From positions 24,971 to 88,970 of the forward strand of contig BAXG01000021.1 of the NCBI GenBank assembly GCA_001310455.1: 64,000 bases of DNA, written 5' to 3'. This document shows, piece by piece, positions 1 to 11,228 of this stretch. The number at the start of each line of letters is the position of its first letter. Within the stretch, counting starts at the first letter, position 1. The translations under genes were made by a program, and so were the position numbers. This DNA comes from Photobacterium sp. JCM 19050 (GTDB lineage Bacteria; Pseudomonadota; Gammaproteobacteria; Enterobacterales; Vibrionaceae). The notes beneath the pieces are model-generated. The model saw nothing but the letters and a program-made list of their open reading frames with translations, was not told where the DNA came from and searched no databases.

Positions 1-966
1 GCCCTGTTTACCATCGCAACAGTTGCTACCTCTGTGTCTGCCAGCATTGAAGTTTTCCTGGCAGCGCGTTTCCTGCAGGCGCTGGGCGCATGTTCCGCTA
101 CTGTTATCTGGCAGGCCGTAGTAATTGACCGTTATGACAGCTCAACCGGTCAGCGTGTATTCGCAACTATCATGCCGCTGGTTGCCCTGTCTCCGGCTCT
201 GGCACCGCTGGCGGGTGCATTCTTAGAAGCACACCTCGGCTGGCGCAGCATTTTCTTCACTCTGATTGCGATTGGTGTCGCTTTGATTGCGATGACCCTG
301 CGTCAGGAAGAAAGCAATAAAAACCTGTCTAAAGACAGCAATCCTATTGAAGACATTAAGAAAAATTATTCGGTCGTTTTAAAATCAAAAAAATTCATCG
401 GTAATATGATGATTTTTGCTGGCTGTTCTGCAGCGTTCTTTGCCTGGCTGACCGGATCACCTTTTGTTATGACCGAAATGGGTTATTCAGGTGCAGATAT
501 CGGCTTGAGCTATGTACCTCAGACCATCGCCTTTATTCTGGGTGGTTATGGCTGCCGCTCACTGCTGGGTCGCTATGAAGGTACTGCTATCCTGCCTTGG
601 CTGTTGAAGCTGTTCGTACTGAGCATTGTCGTGATGTTCGCAATTACCTGGCAGTTCAACCCAACCGTTATCTGGCCTGTACTGATACCTTTCTGTCTGC
701 TGGCTGTGGCAAACGGTGCGGTTTACCCAATCGTAGTGAACCAAGCATTGGAAGACTTCAAACAGTGCAGCGCGACTGCCGCCGGCCTTCTGAACTTCCT
801 GCAGACCATGGTTTGCTTCCTGGCAAGCGGTGTGGTTTCAGCACTGGCAGCAAACGGCCTGATGACCGTAATGGAAGTGATGATGGTATGTGCAGCAACC
901 GTGATTATCGGTTACACCCTGACGGTGATGGCTCGCCGTGAACCTGAACTGGCGACACAAAACTAA
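1..966 (+). CDS. punC: PunC-like MFS transporter (Bcr/CflA family), 5' end outside window
   Basis: Inner-membrane major facilitator protein; only the C-terminal ~321 residues are present, and the frame is open from base 1, so the start lies upstream. It resembles E. coli PunC/YdhC, a purine nucleoside uptake carrier. I recognise conserved stretches such as IMPLVALSPALAPL, FFAWLTGSPF, IGLSYVPQTIAF and ANGAVYPIVV. About ten transmembrane segments are visible. The Bcr/CflA family also contains drug exporters, so substrate assignment rests on similarity only. The usual partner regulator (punR) is not in the window. A strong rho-independent terminator follows. Confidence 0.85.
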   Translation, partial: ALFTIATVATSVSASIEVFLAARFLQALGACSATVIWQAVVIDRYDSSTGQRVFATIMPLVALSPALAPLAGAFLEAHLGWRSIFFTLIAIGVALIAMTLRQEESNKNLSKDSNPIEDIKKNYSVVLKSKKFIGNMMIFAGCSAAFFAWLTGSPFVMTEMGYSGADIGLSYVPQTIAFILGGYGCRSLLGRYEGTAILPWLLKLFVLSIVVMFAITWQFNPTVIWPVLIPFCLLAVANGAVYPIVVNQALEDFKQCSATAAGLLNFLQTMVCFLASGVVSALAANGLMTVMEVMMVCAATVIIGYTLTVMARREPELATQN

Positions 967-1000
967 CTTCAGGTTTGAAACAGTATAATCCAAGTAAATA

Positions 1001-1030
1001 AAGGGGGATGCAACAGCATCCCCCCTTTTC
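1001..1030 (+). terminator. rho-independent terminator after punC
   Basis: Stem AAGGGGGATGC with GCATCCCCCCTT, four-base loop, followed by a T-rich run. It separates the plus-strand transporter from the convergent kdsB operon and may work in both directions. Confidence 0.85.
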
Positions 1031-1084
1031 TTTGTCTTTGCTTTTAACTCACTACACGTTTCTCAAATCTCGAGATCCGTTTGC

Positions 1085-1831
1085 TCAGCAAACCAGCCTA
1101 CGCACTGTTTCCAGATCTTCCGGTGTATCTACACCGGCAGGCGGTGTTTCCAGCGCGACTTCAACATGAATCTTCTCACCATACCAAAGCACCCGGAGCT
1201 GCTCCAGCGCTTCGATTTTTTCTAACGGGCTTGGTTCCCAGGTGATGTAGGTCTTAATAAAACCGGCTCGGTAACCGTAGATACCAATGTGACGTAAGAG
1301 GTTCTGGTGAACTTCCTTTGGTTCCTTGGCAAAATTATCACGGTCCCAAGGAATAGTTGCCCGGCTGAAATACAGCGCAAAGCCATTCTTGTCGGTCACC
1401 ACTTTGACCGCATTGGGGTTGAAAACCTCATCAGCATGATCGATTTCCACGGCAAGTGTCGACATCGGAGCATTGCTGTGAACAAGGTTATCGGCTACCT
1501 GACGAATGATGACTGGTGGAATCAGCGGCTCATCACCCTGAACATTGACAATCACCTGGTCATCTGTGAAACCATACTTATCGACCACTTCAGCCAAACG
1601 CTCAGTGCCGGATTGGTGGTCAGCAGATGTCATACAATACTCACCGCCAAATGCCTCAACCGCATCGGCGATGCGCTGATCATCAGTCGCGATGATCACC
1701 TTATCCGCACCGGACTTGCTGGCCTGCTCATATACCCATTGAATCATCGGTTTGCCACCGATATCAGCCAGAGGTTTAGCGGGTAAGCGGCTGGACTGGT
1801 AACGGGCTGGAATAACGACAACGAATCCCAT
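1085..1831 (-). CDS. kdsB: 3-deoxy-manno-octulosonate cytidylyltransferase (CMP-KDO synthetase)
   Basis: Cytosolic enzyme that activates KDO with CTP, giving CMP-KDO for lipopolysaccharide inner-core synthesis. The 248-residue product has the exact length of E. coli KdsB. The N-terminal nucleotide-binding motif [14 protein letters not shown] is present near residue 8, and QGDEPL near residue 98. The frame is intact. Its ATG overlaps the ycaR stop by one base (TAATG), indicating translational coupling at the end of the comEC-msbA-lpxK-ycaR-kdsB run. Confidence 0.97.
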   Translation of the reverse strand: MGFVVVIPARYQSSRLPAKPLADIGGKPMIQWVYEQASKSGADKVIIATDDQRIADAVEAFGGEYCMTSADHQSGTERLAEVVDKYGFTDDQVIVNVQGDEPLIPPVIIRQVADNLVHSNAPMSTLAVEIDHADEVFNPNAVKVVTDKNGFALYFSRATIPWDRDNFAKEPKEVHQNLLRHIGIYGYRAGFIKTYITWEPSPLEKIEALEQLRVLWYGEKIHVEVALETPPAGVDTPEDLETVRRLVC

Positions 1832-2010
1832 TATTTAACCTCGTCTGAACTCAATTCCCGGGCTTCTTCCACCAGCATAACAGGAATACCGTCACGGATT
1901 GGATAGGCCAGGCGGTCAAATTTACATACCAGCTCGTGTTTTTCTTTGTCGTAGTTGAGCTTGCCTTTGCAGTTTGGGCAGGCCACGATTTCAAGCAGTC
2001 GATGGTCCAT
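1831..2010 (-). CDS. ycaR: Trm112-like small zinc-ribbon protein YcaR
   Basis: Protein of 59 residues starting [18 protein letters not shown], of the UPF0434/Trm112p family always found between lpxK and kdsB in gammaproteobacteria. A CPNC pair is visible; a later cysteine (LVCKFD) may complete a metal site, but the full zinc set is not present. Function is not established. The chosen ATG lies inside the end of lpxK (20-base overlap), which fits the family length; an upstream in-frame start would add 33 residues with no similarity. Confidence 0.92.
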   Translation of the reverse strand: MDHRLLEIVACPNCKGKLNYDKEKHELVCKFDRLAYPIRDGIPVMLVEEARELSSDEVK

Positions 2011-2998
2011 ACTGTTCCTTAATCTCTTGAATACGGGTAAGTATCCGGTCGGCATCTTCCTGAGGAATCTGTGCATCGACCGGTAAATACCACCAGTTAT
2101 CCTTGGCATAACGGTAACACTTTACCGCGTCTTTTTCGGTCATAATTAAATGATCACCTTTCCCTGCCAGCCCTTCAAGCTCAGCAGGTTCGAACGCCTG
2201 GTGATCAGCAAATCCGTGTGTCAGCACCGGCTTGAGTTTCAATGACTCAAGGGTAGTAAAAAATCTTTCCGGATGGCCAATACCGGCAATGGCAACCACG
2301 TTTTTCAATTCAGATACCGGGCGCTTCTCCCCGGTCACCAAATTCACGGCATCGGCAGGTTTTAATGCCATGGGTATTTCACCCTCTCCCGCAGTTCCGC
2401 CATTGCAGATACGGAAATCAACTGAATCCAGTCGTTCGATGCCTTCCCGTAGTGGGCCCATTGGAATGTAATGCAGATTACCAAAACGGCGGTTGCCGTC
2501 GATGACGACAAACTCCAGGTCTCTGTCCAACTTATAATGTTGGAGACCATCATCGGTAATAACGATATCTATACCCAATGTGAGCAGCTTTTTTACCGCA
2601 TTGCTGCGAACAGGATCCACCGCAACCGGCACACCGGTTCGCCGGTGAATAAGCAACGGTTCATCACCACATTCTGATGCAGAGGATTCCGGGGTGACAA
2701 CAAATGGGTAGCTTGGCGCTTTAGCACCGTAGCCGCGGGAGACGACGCCTGGGTTAAATCCCCTGCTTTTCAGTTGCTCCGCGAGCCAGATAACTACAGG
2801 GGTTTTACCGTTGCCGCCGGCAGTGATGTTTCCTACCACCACCACAGGTACTGGCGCCCGGTACGCCCTGCCTTCATGAGAAAGAAAATCTGCGGCGTTT
2901 TTGGCAACCGAACCATAGAGTTTACTCAGGGGCCACAGCACAGGAGCAAGCCACTTATGCTTGCCCCCAAACCAGAGTGATTCAACAAACTGACTCAT
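1991..2998 (-). CDS. lpxK: tetraacyldisaccharide 4'-kinase
   Basis: Inner-membrane-associated kinase that phosphorylates the 4' position of lipid A disaccharide to make lipid IVA. The product has 335 residues (E. coli 328). An N-terminal hydrophobic anchor is followed by the P-loop GGNGKTP near residue 62 and the conserved VSRGYG and DDGLQH motifs. The frame is intact. It begins 9 bases after the msbA stop and overlaps ycaR at its end, so it is co-transcribed with the flipase gene, the usual arrangement. Confidence 0.97.
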   Translation of the reverse strand: MSQFVESLWFGGKHKWLAPVLWPLSKLYGSVAKNAADFLSHEGRAYRAPVPVVVVGNITAGGNGKTPVVIWLAEQLKSRGFNPGVVSRGYGAKAPSYPFVVTPESSASECGDEPLLIHRRTGVPVAVDPVRSNAVKKLLTLGIDIVITDDGLQHYKLDRDLEFVVIDGNRRFGNLHYIPMGPLREGIERLDSVDFRICNGGTAGEGEIPMALKPADAVNLVTGEKRPVSELKNVVAIAGIGHPERFFTTLESLKLKPVLTHGFADHQAFEPAELEGLAGKGDHLIMTEKDAVKCYRYAKDNWWYLPVDAQIPQEDADRILTRIQEIKEQYGPSTA

Positions 2999-3006
2999 CC
3001 CGGTAT

Positions 3007-4760
3007 TTACTCACCAAACTGGATACGGTGAAGTTGCGCATAGGCACCGTCTTTTTCCAGCAGTGTTTTATGGTCACCACGCTCAATAATTTCGCCTTCG
3101 TCCACCACCAGAATCTGGTCAGCGTTTTCGATAGTCGACAGACGGTGCGCAATCACCAATACAGTCCGGTCTTTTTGTAGCTCATCCAGTGCTGCCTGAA
3201 TCGCTTTTTCAGATTCGGTATCAAGCGCTGAGGTCGCCTCATCCAGAATCAGGACTGGGGCATCACGGAGCAACGCACGGGCAATTGCCAGACGCTGACG
3301 CTGACCGCCCGACAGGCTTACACCGTTCTCGCCGATAACAGTATCAAAACCGTTGTCCATCCCTTCGATAAAGCCGGTAGCGTGAGCCAGTTTCGCGGCA
3401 TGTTCAATTTGCTCGCGGGTATAGGACTCTGTAGCCGCATAGGCGATGTTGTTGGCAATGGTATCGTTAAACAGATGAACGTTCTGGGAAACAACCGCAA
3501 CCTGTTCGCGCAGGTTAGACAGCTTGTAATCGGTCAGGTTGACGTCATCAAGCCGGATGTCTCCGGAATCAATCTCGTAGAAACGGGTCAGCAGGTTGGC
3601 AATGGTGCTCTTACCCGAACCGGAACGGCCAACCAGTGCCAGCGTTTTGCCGGCAGGCAAGTCAAAGCTGACATCCCGCAGTGCAGGTGCTTCTTTGGTT
3701 GGATAGGTGAAAGTGACGTTTTCTACTTTTACGTCGCCCTTCACGCGCTCGGCAACATGTGTACCGGTGTCCTTTTCGCCGTCCAGATCCATCAGGTCAA
3801 ACAGTGTCTGGCTCGCCGCCATACCACGCTGGAACTGAGACGTCACGTTAGTCAGTGACTTCAATGGCGCATCAGACCAAACATCGCGGTAAAGATTACC
3901 GCAAAGGTACCCGGGGTCAGTTGACTGCGGATTGCTTCGGTATTGGCAAGAATAAGGACGACTACCAGCGCCAAAGATGCGATGAACTGAATCACCGGGT
4001 TGGCAATGGCCTGCGCAGCCACCAGCTTCATGGATTGCTGGCGCATCCGGTTGCTCATCTGATCAAAACGCTCGCTTTCCACCTGCTGGCCGTTGTAACT
4101 GAGAACAACTTTATGGCCTTTCAGCATTTGCTCAGCGGATGACGTCATGTGGCCCATGGCTTCCTGCATATTGCGGGAGATCTTACGGAAACGCTTGGAA
4201 ACCACCCCGATAGCCCAGGCGACAACAGGGGCAATCACCAAAAGAATGGCGGAAAGCTGCCAGCTGTTCCAGAACATCATCGCCAGCAGGCCGATAATCA
4301 TCGCGCCTTCACGTACTATATTTACCAATGCACCGCTGGTAGCTGCTGCAACCTGCTCGGAATCATAGGTGATTCGGGAAAGAAGCTTTCCGGATGATTC
4401 CTTATCAAAAAAACTGACTGGCATCGACATAAAATGGTTGAACACCCGACGACGCATTTTCATCACGACATTGCCGGACACCCAGGACAGGCAATACGTA
4501 GAAACGAAACCGGACACCCCGCGCAGCAAAATCAGGAGCAGCAGATACAGAGGCATCCAAGTGAGGAAATCGGACGTCACTTTGTCGTAGGTAAAGCCTT
4601 CATCAAGAAGAGGCTTAATCATAGAAATAAGAAGGGTATCAGCTGCCGAGTTTGCCACCAGGGCAATAACAGCGACGATCATCCCGGCTTTATAAACACG
4701 AATCATCGGCCAGAGGCGTTTGAATGTTTCCCAGGTTGATCGGTCTTGGAACTCGCTCAT
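3007..4760 (-). CDS. msbA: lipid A export ATP-binding/permease MsbA (one frame break)
   Basis: Essential inner-membrane ABC transporter that flips lipid A-core. The N-terminal part (4760 down to about 3866) holds the six-helix membrane domain; the rest holds the ATPase domain with Walker [10 protein letters not shown], signature LSGGQRQR and Walker [12 protein letters not shown]. The two parts are in different frames. The break is at about 3866, where restoring one C (CCC read as CC) joins GLMR to PLKSLTNV exactly as in the family. The gene is essential, so a real null allele is unlikely. It lies between comEC and lpxK in one minus-strand run. Confidence 0.95.
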
Positions 4761-4795
4761 CGAATATCACTTGTCGAAAAGAATTACGCCGCATT

Positions 4796-7097
4796 CTACT
4801 CGTTTTGCAGGTCGTCTCCAAACAGCTTGCGAAACCAAAACCATTGTTTGTCTTGCCTTTGGCGAATTAGACGCCAACCTGCGTCAGAAAATGTCACTGT
4901 TAGCTGGCCGGTTCGGCCGGTTTCAAACCACCGGATGCTCCTGCTTGAATATCTGGAAACAACGCTTTCAGCGGGTAACTTCCAAGGATTGAATCTTGCG
5001 GTGGATGCCAATGCCAGTTTCGGTGATACCGACTCAATAAAATGCGAGGAAGATGATGTTTTACTGCCATGATGGGGCACTACAAGAACGTCTGCCTTAA
5101 TCCTTACTTCTCCCGTCTGGGAAAGTGCTAGTTCTGTCCGTTGTTCAATATCTCCCGTCAAAAGAACTGATTGCGAACCGTCCGATACCCGGATTACACA
5201 GGAGTCATCATTGTCAGCATGCAAAACCGGCTCACGAGGCCAAAGCATCTCAAATTTTAACCCCTGCCAGTCCCAGCTTTTACCTGCTCTACAAGGCAGC
5301 CCTTTGTCTTCACTGGCAGCAGAAAACAATTTAGCTGGCCGAAAGGCGTCAGATAGCCAAACCCTTCCACCAGCATGATCCCTGTCGCTGTGACTGACAA
5401 ACAACGCATCCAGCGTTGATATCCCCAGATCGTTCAGAACGGGGGCAATAGCGATTTCGGCCAGGGAACCACCCGGCCAGCTTGACGCCGTATCATAAAG
5501 CACTGCCCGACCCTCTTTGCTGATAATGACCGCAAGACCATGACCCACATCCAGCACATCCAACCGCCAACTGTCCGGGGCAACACTCGGCTTTTCCAAC
5601 CGGCTACAACCAGCAAAAGGCTCATCGCCAGAATTCTTATCAACTTCAAAGGAACTAACGCTGCGATGCCCACCAACAAAAAGACAAATATTCCCCACAA
5701 CACCAGGTAACCGGGAAGATCTACCCAACTGCCGTCGGTTGCAATGGCAAGTTTAATGACAGGGTACAGACTGTAATCGGCGAGCATCCACAAGATGTTC
5801 GATATTTCACCTAATGGGCTCGTCAACAGTGCAGCGATTATACGGGACAGTGACTATGCTGACCCAGGGAATGGCGAACAGATTGGCAACAGGAGAAACC
5901 GGGCTGAACCCGCCAAACAGCATGATCTGGACAGGCAGCATCACAACAAACATTCCGATTTGCACCCAGCAAAGTGCTTTTAATCGGGATCTCCAGTTTC
6001 CGGTATTTTTTGCCACAACATGCTGGTAGAGGATAAAAAGCACCACCACGGCGAGATAGGAAAGCCAGAATCCGGCATTGAATACACCCAGAGGTCAATC
6101 GCCAACGAAATACTCAAAACCAGGAGTAGTATGGTCAGTGGTGGAACTTTGCGCCCACCAAACAGGCAAATAGCACCCACAACACACATCACAATTGCCC
6201 GCTGGGTTGGCGCTGAAAACCCGGCGGTCCACGCGTAAGCGGCAGCAGTAAATGTTGCGAATACCAGCGGCAACAATAAGCTTAATTTGCCATCAGGCAA
6301 TAACAGCTCACCGCCCTGCCTATCCACCATCCTAAGCCAAACACTAATCCAATGTGCAGCCCGGAAATCGCCATCAGGTGCAGCAACCCACTGCTCTTTA
6401 ATGCAGACCAGTCTTGTGCGGTAAGACCTGAACGATCCCCGAAGCTTAGTGCGATTAAGTAGGCGGCATACGACTTCCCATTGAAATACGTTTCTACAAA
6501 ATGGAAAAACTGCTGACGGTAGGAAACAGCCCCATCGAGTAGGGTTCCCGACCTTACCGTTCCCTTACCATGAAGGTTCTTGCCAACGAAATACCGCTCC
6601 GAATCAAATCCGGCTTGGTTAACCCGGCCATTAGGCGGTTTCAGCCGCACCGAAAACTGCCAGATTTCACCTTGCTTCACTGTTTTACCGTTGTGCCAGT
6701 AGAGTCTCAACTTTAACTTATTGACCGGATTACCATTTAACTCAGTCACAGAAAGCACGAATTTTTTCTGTGACTTATCCTCTGTAAAAAGGCTGTCAAC
6801 CTTCCCAACTATGGTACTATTCACGCCGTATGTATTTTTAACCGTTGCTACGTTGTTGCTGTATGCAGTCGCAGTGAAAGACGCAATAAATACACCGCAA
6901 AGCAGTCCGGTAAAAACACCGTGACCCGGAATAACCCATCGCCTTAACAGGCACAAGGAAAGCCACGCAAGGAGCGAAACCGTAATCGCGGTAAGGTCAG
7001 GGACTACCGGCCACCAGGGAAGTGATGACATGGCGGCAACACAACCCAGTGTGAACTGATTAAGAATGTTTTTGGTGCGAATAGATGCGTGAGCCAT
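4796..7097 (-). CDS. comEC: ComEC/Rec2-type DNA uptake channel (at least four frame breaks)
   Basis: Inner-membrane channel that carries single-stranded DNA into the cytoplasm during natural transformation. In order: N-terminal membrane and OB-like region, the competence domain with HLMAISGLHIGL and SAPTQRA, further helices, and a C-terminal metallo-beta-lactamase-like domain with LDVLDVGHG, SHSDRDHAGG and VPHHGS. The frame breaks near 6309, 6093, 5840 and 5577; three fit loss of one G or C from a short run, and the 5840 break is unresolved. The start is uncertain: the ATG at 7097 overlaps the divergent DUF2062 start, while 7031 would give a normal gap. True inactivation cannot be excluded. 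Confidence 0.9.
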
Positions 7098-7655
7098 GCC
7101 AAGAAAAATAATTAAAAAATTCATGCCGAATCATGACAAGATTCGGGAACAAAAAGCCCTGAAGGTCTTTGGAAACCTTCTTTACGATCCCAATCTTTGG
7201 TGCCTGAACCGGCGTTCTGCTTCCGGGGCGTTTGCAGTTGGTCTTTTCATGGCATTCGTTCCACTTCCAAGCCAGATGATTATGTCTGCCGGTCTGGCGA
7301 TCCTGTTTGGCGTCAACCTTCCACTTTCCGTGGCCTTGGTATGGATCAGTAATCCCATCACCATGCCGGTACTTTTTTACGGTTGCTACAAACTGGGCGC
7401 ATTCCTGATGCACACTCCGCATCAACCTTTCCACTTCGAACTTTCCTGGGAATACCTGCTGCACCAGATGAGCGCCATATGGCAGCCTTTCTTGCTGGGC
7501 TGTTTCCTGACCGGCACGGTATGCGCCTGTTGGGATACTTCGGTATTCGCGGTCTGTGGCGTTATTCCGTTGTTCGCAGTTGGCGTAAGCGCAAACTGCG
7601 TATTCTTTCCCGCATTCCCGGTATTCCCCTGCCTGGCAAAGCGGACAAGAAATAA
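7096..7655 (+). CDS. DUF2062 inner-membrane protein (one frame break)
   Basis: Small membrane protein of the DUF2062 family, found beside comEC/msbA in Vibrionaceae; function unknown. Family hallmarks are LLYDPNLW, NRRSASGAFAVGLF, the P-x-Q segment PLPSQM, and the SNPITMPVLF segment, followed by a second membrane region. The frame breaks at about 7526, where one missing C (CCC read as CC) restores the usual C-terminus with LGYFGIRGLWR and a basic tail. The start codon shares bases with the possible comEC ATG on the other strand. Confidence 0.85.
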
Positions 7656-7657
7656 CA

Positions 7658-7701
7658 CCAGTCAGACTCATTCATTCACCATTCTGACTGGTTGAAATCA
7701 T
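7658..7701. repeat. dispersed hairpin repeat B, copy 1
   Basis: Perfect 9-bp inverted repeat, CCAGTCAGA at 7658-7666 and TCTGACTGG at 7683-7691, around a 16-base loop. A near-identical copy lies at 33066 and a diverged one at 38260. It sits just after the DUF2062 stop codon. Confidence 0.7.
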
Positions 7702-7798
7702 TCACTTGATACAACGCTAACGCTTAGGCGGACAATTTATCGGACTGAAGGTAGCGTTCTCGACAGACTAGACTTTCAGACTGAAAACCGGATAAAAG

Positions 7799-7834
7799 AA
7801 AACGGCGTGACTGCGAAACAGTTCACGCCGTTTT
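7799..7834. terminator. bidirectional terminator between DUF2062 and lolE
   Basis: Stem AAAACGGCGTGA with TCACGCCGTTTT, with A and T runs on the two sides, placed between convergent genes. It can serve both. Confidence 0.88.
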
Positions 7835-7887
7835 CTTTTAGGAGCCAGAAGCGAAATCAGAGAGAGTAGTCTCTTACTTTCCTCCGG

Positions 7888-9132
7888 TTAACGCCCGCTC
7901 AGCACCGATGCCGGATGCAGCTTGGATGCCCTCATCGCAGGATACAACGTTGCGATAAGGCTCAGCAGCCAGGCGGTAACCATCACCAGCACTACATCTG
8001 TCCAAACCAGCTGTGACGGAAGGAAGTTAACGAAATAGATATCACCGGAGAGAAACTGGTGACCAGTCAGGTTTTCGATACTTTTGATGATCGGTGTCAG
8101 GTAAAGCGCACCCAATGCACCCAGGACTGCACCGGCCACACTGCCAAAAAACCCTGTCAGCAAACCATGCCAGACAAAGATTCCCCGAACCATAGAATCA
8201 TTCGCCCCCATGGTACGCAATATCGCGATATCTGAAGCCCTGTCTTTCACTGACATCATCAAAGTCGATACCACGTTAAAGCACGCCACGCCGATAACCA
8301 GTACCATAACCAGGTACATGATGGTGCGCACCATTTGGATATCCCGGTGAAGGTAACCAAATTGCAGCGTCCAGTCTTTCAGGTAGACATAAGCATCCAC
8401 GGTCGCGCCGACTTCCCTCACAACCCTGCGAGAATCCATCGGATCGTCCATTTTAAGTTCAACCCCGGTTACTGTATCCCCCATCCCCAGGTAGCTTTGG
8501 GCGTCCCCAATAGGCACCAGAGCCAGGGTATGGTCTATCTGACCACCAAGGGAAAGAATACCCACAACATGCAATCGCTCGCGAGTCGGCGCTGCCAGCC
8601 CTTTTTCATTTTCGGGCTGCGGGATCATTGCGGTCAGCCAGTCACCTTCTTTCACACCCAGCCTGTCAGCAATACCTTTACCGATGATCAGCGCTCGCTC
8701 CCCCGGAACCAGTTTTTGCCAGGCAGCTTTCCCGACAAAACGTTCCAGCCCGCCCAATTTCGATTCGACAGAAGGATCGATACCGCGTACCAACGCCGAT
8801 TTCAGTTTGGTACCCTTTTCCAGTAAGGCGGTAAACCTGACATAAGGTGCAGCGCCGGTTACATCCGGGTTCCGCTCAGCCTCTTTCACCAACTGCCGCC
8901 AGTTCTCTACCGGTCCCCGGACACCCTCCAGCTCACCGTGGGGGACAACAGACAGCACCCTGTTTTGCAGTTCCCTTTCAAAACCGTTCATGGCGGAAAG
9001 CCCGACGATAATCACCATTACGCCGACCGCAATGCCAATGACGGAAGAGAGAGAAATAAAAGAGACCAGCTTGTTTCGCGATCGGCTTTTGCTGAACCGA
9101 TGCGCGATATAGAGAGACAGCGGCTTAAACAT
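7888..9132 (-). CDS. lolE: lipoprotein-releasing ABC transporter permease LolE
   Basis: Inner-membrane subunit of LolCDE, which releases outer-membrane lipoproteins to LolA. The ATG at 9132 ([13 protein letters not shown]) gives 414 residues, the E. coli length; an upstream start would add ten residues with no support. One N-terminal helix, a large periplasmic domain (about residues 45-260) and three C-terminal FtsX-type helices are visible, with [11 protein letters not shown] before the third last helix. The frame is intact. It overlaps the lolD stop by eight bases. Confidence 0.96.
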   Translation of the reverse strand: MFKPLSLYIAHRFSKSRSRNKLVSFISLSSVIGIAVGVMVIIVGLSAMNGFERELQNRVLSVVPHGELEGVRGPVENWRQLVKEAERNPDVTGAAPYVRFTALLEKGTKLKSALVRGIDPSVESKLGGLERFVGKAAWQKLVPGERALIIGKGIADRLGVKEGDWLTAMIPQPENEKGLAAPTRERLHVVGILSLGGQIDHTLALVPIGDAQSYLGMGDTVTGVELKMDDPMDSRRVVREVGATVDAYVYLKDWTLQFGYLHRDIQMVRTIMYLVMVLVIGVACFNVVSTLMMSVKDRASDIAILRTMGANDSMVRGIFVWHGLLTGFFGSVAGAVLGALGALYLTPIIKSIENLTGHQFLSGDIYFVNFLPSQLVWTDVVLVMVTAWLLSLIATLYPAMRASKLHPASVLSGR

Positions 9133-9820
9133 TGACGGTGTCCCCACCGGTGAGCACACCATCTTGCATTTTCATCTGGCGATCCATCCTTGCAGCCAGC
9201 TCCTGGTCATGGGTTACCACCAAAAACGCCATACCGTGCTCCTGGTTCAGGCGGCGCATCAGGCCGTAGATTTCTAGCGCATTCTGGTGGTCCAAATTAC
9301 CTGTTGGTTCATCGGCTAACACCAGAGCCGGGCGAGTCACAACCGCTCGGGCAATTGCCACACGCTGGCGTTCACCACCGGACATTTCCGAAGGGCGGTG
9401 ATGCAGGCGATGCCCCAAGCCCACCGTCTCCAGCATGTCGGTCGCTTTCTGTTTGGCATCGTGCGTGTTCGCGCCGCCTATCAGCAGCGGCATTGCAACG
9501 TTCTCCAATGCCGTAAAATCCGACAACAAATGATGGAACTGATAAACAAATCCCAGGTGCCGGTTTCGCCAACGAGCCTGGGCCTGGTTACCCATCCGGT
9601 GGACATCCTCCCCCTGGAAAGTCACGTTGCCGTCGGTGAGTTCATCCAATGCACCCAGCACATGCAGCAGCGTACTTTTGCCGGAACCGGAGGTACCGAC
9701 AATGGCGCACAGTTCGCCTTCCTGTATGCTGAATGAGACCCCTTTCAGAACCTCAGTTTCCAGCTTCCCTTCGCGGTAGCACTTGGTAACGTTGTTGCAG
9801 ACGAGTAATGGGTTATTCAT
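9125..9820 (-). CDS. lolD: lipoprotein-releasing ABC transporter ATPase LolD
   Basis: Cytoplasmic ATPase that powers lipoprotein release by LolCE. The 231-residue product carries Walker [10 protein letters not shown] (near residue 42), the LolD-type QFHHLL segment, signature MSGGERQR and Walker [13 protein letters not shown]. The frame is intact. It overlaps lolC upstream and lolE downstream by eight bases each, so the three genes are translationally coupled. Confidence 0.97.
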   Translation of the reverse strand: MNNPLLVCNNVTKCYREGKLETEVLKGVSFSIQEGELCAIVGTSGSGKSTLLHVLGALDELTDGNVTFQGEDVHRMGNQAQARWRNRHLGFVYQFHHLLSDFTALENVAMPLLIGGANTHDAKQKATDMLETVGLGHRLHHRPSEMSGGERQRVAIARAVVTRPALVLADEPTGNLDHQNALEIYGLMRRLNQEHGMAFLVVTHDQELAARMDRQMKMQDGVLTGGDTVNV

Positions 9821-11001
9821 ATCTCAGTGCCTCGGCAGGCTGTACGGATGCCGCTTTTAAAGAAGGAAACAGGGTTGCGGCCAGACTGAGCAAAACAGCA
9901 CAGACAACAACCAGGGTAATCTGGAGAGGTTCAACCACGACCGGCAGCATAAAGTTTCCACCAAGGAGGTTAATACCCATCAGGGGTAGCACGGTATTGA
10001 TATTCAGAGAGAGCAAAGTACCAAGCAAGCCGCCTACTACAGCGCCAATCACACCGCTGCTTCCCCCCTGGACCACGAAAATTGACACGATCTGGCTGTT
10101 GGTCATCCCCTGCGTTTTCAGGATTGCCACTTCGGATTGCTTTTCCATCACCACCATCACCAGCGCAGAGATAATGTTAAACGCCGCAACCAGCACAATC
10201 AGGCCCAGCATCAACCCCATCATATTGCGTTCCATTTTACAGCCTGGAACAGCTCACCGCGTTGGGCACGCCAGTCACGCCATTCCACGCCGGAATTTGC
10301 TGCAAAACCGGCGACCTCTGAAATCGAATAAGGGTCATCCAGGTAAAGCCGGCTGTCGTAACCCTTGGCGGAAGACCGCTTCAGTAATCGCCCGACATCC
10401 TTGATATTGGCCAGGAATAACTGTTCATCGACATCTGTACCCGTGTCATAGAAACCAACAACGGTAAAGTTACGCTGAGAAGGCACCCTGCCAAGTGGCG
10501 TGAACTGGCTGGCCTGAGTGGAAATAACCCGGACCTTGTCACCCATCCTCACTTTCAGGTTTCTTGCCAGTGTTCGGCCAAGGACAATATGGTATTTACC
10601 CGGTTGGAGGCTGTCTAAAGACCCTCGCATCATATGCAGACCGATAGGGTCCGGATCAGTAGGTCGATGCCCAACAGCTGTCCGGCTGACAGGCTGGTTG
10701 AACTCTGAACCACGGCTTCCCCCTCCAGCACCGGCGATACCAGGGTAACGTGTGGCCAGGTCAGGAGAGTCTTCACATCCGGCTTGTGTTCCCCACCGAC
10801 AATAGCATGTGGCAACACACCGAGGATTCTTCCTTTAAGCTGGGTTTCAAACCCGTTCATGACGGACAGCACAGTGACCAGCGCCAGTACGCCAACGGTT
10901 ATTCCGGCTGTGGACATCACCGATACAAATCGGCTGAACTTGTCCCCGGATTTCCCTCTTGCATAGCGCCAGCCGATAAAAACGGGTAATGGATAAAACA
11001 T
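9813..11001 (-). CDS. lolC: lipoprotein-releasing ABC transporter permease LolC (two frame breaks)
   Basis: Partner permease of LolE, contacting LolA through its periplasmic domain. Starting at [16 protein letters not shown] (11001), the reading frame breaks at about 10662 (one C missing, restoring [13 protein letters not shown]) and about 10235 (A5 read as A4, restoring [12 protein letters not shown]). The repaired product is about 396 residues (E. coli 399), with the N-terminal helix, periplasmic domain and three C-terminal helices of the family. An essential gene in E. coli, so the breaks are most likely sequence errors. First gene of lolCDE. Confidence 0.93.
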
Positions 11002-11228
11002 CTTTGTTTTTAGATTCCTGTTATAAGCGGCATACGGAAGAACTTCTGACATTTGCCTTATTTTCAGGCCTGAGGATAACGTTAGACAAGGTCGATTACC
11101 ATGCTTGCTACAAGACATCACGTATTTATGACAGTGAGTGGCGCTTTATGCAGCAAATGAGGAACTTACCTTGTGACATCGCCAATCCTGCGTGATAATC
11201 AAGCCATAACCAACCGAAAGAGCTAATA

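Noticed and set aside
1307..1786. 159-residue plus-strand ORF
   Set aside because: Antisense shadow of kdsB, which is clearly conserved on the other strand.
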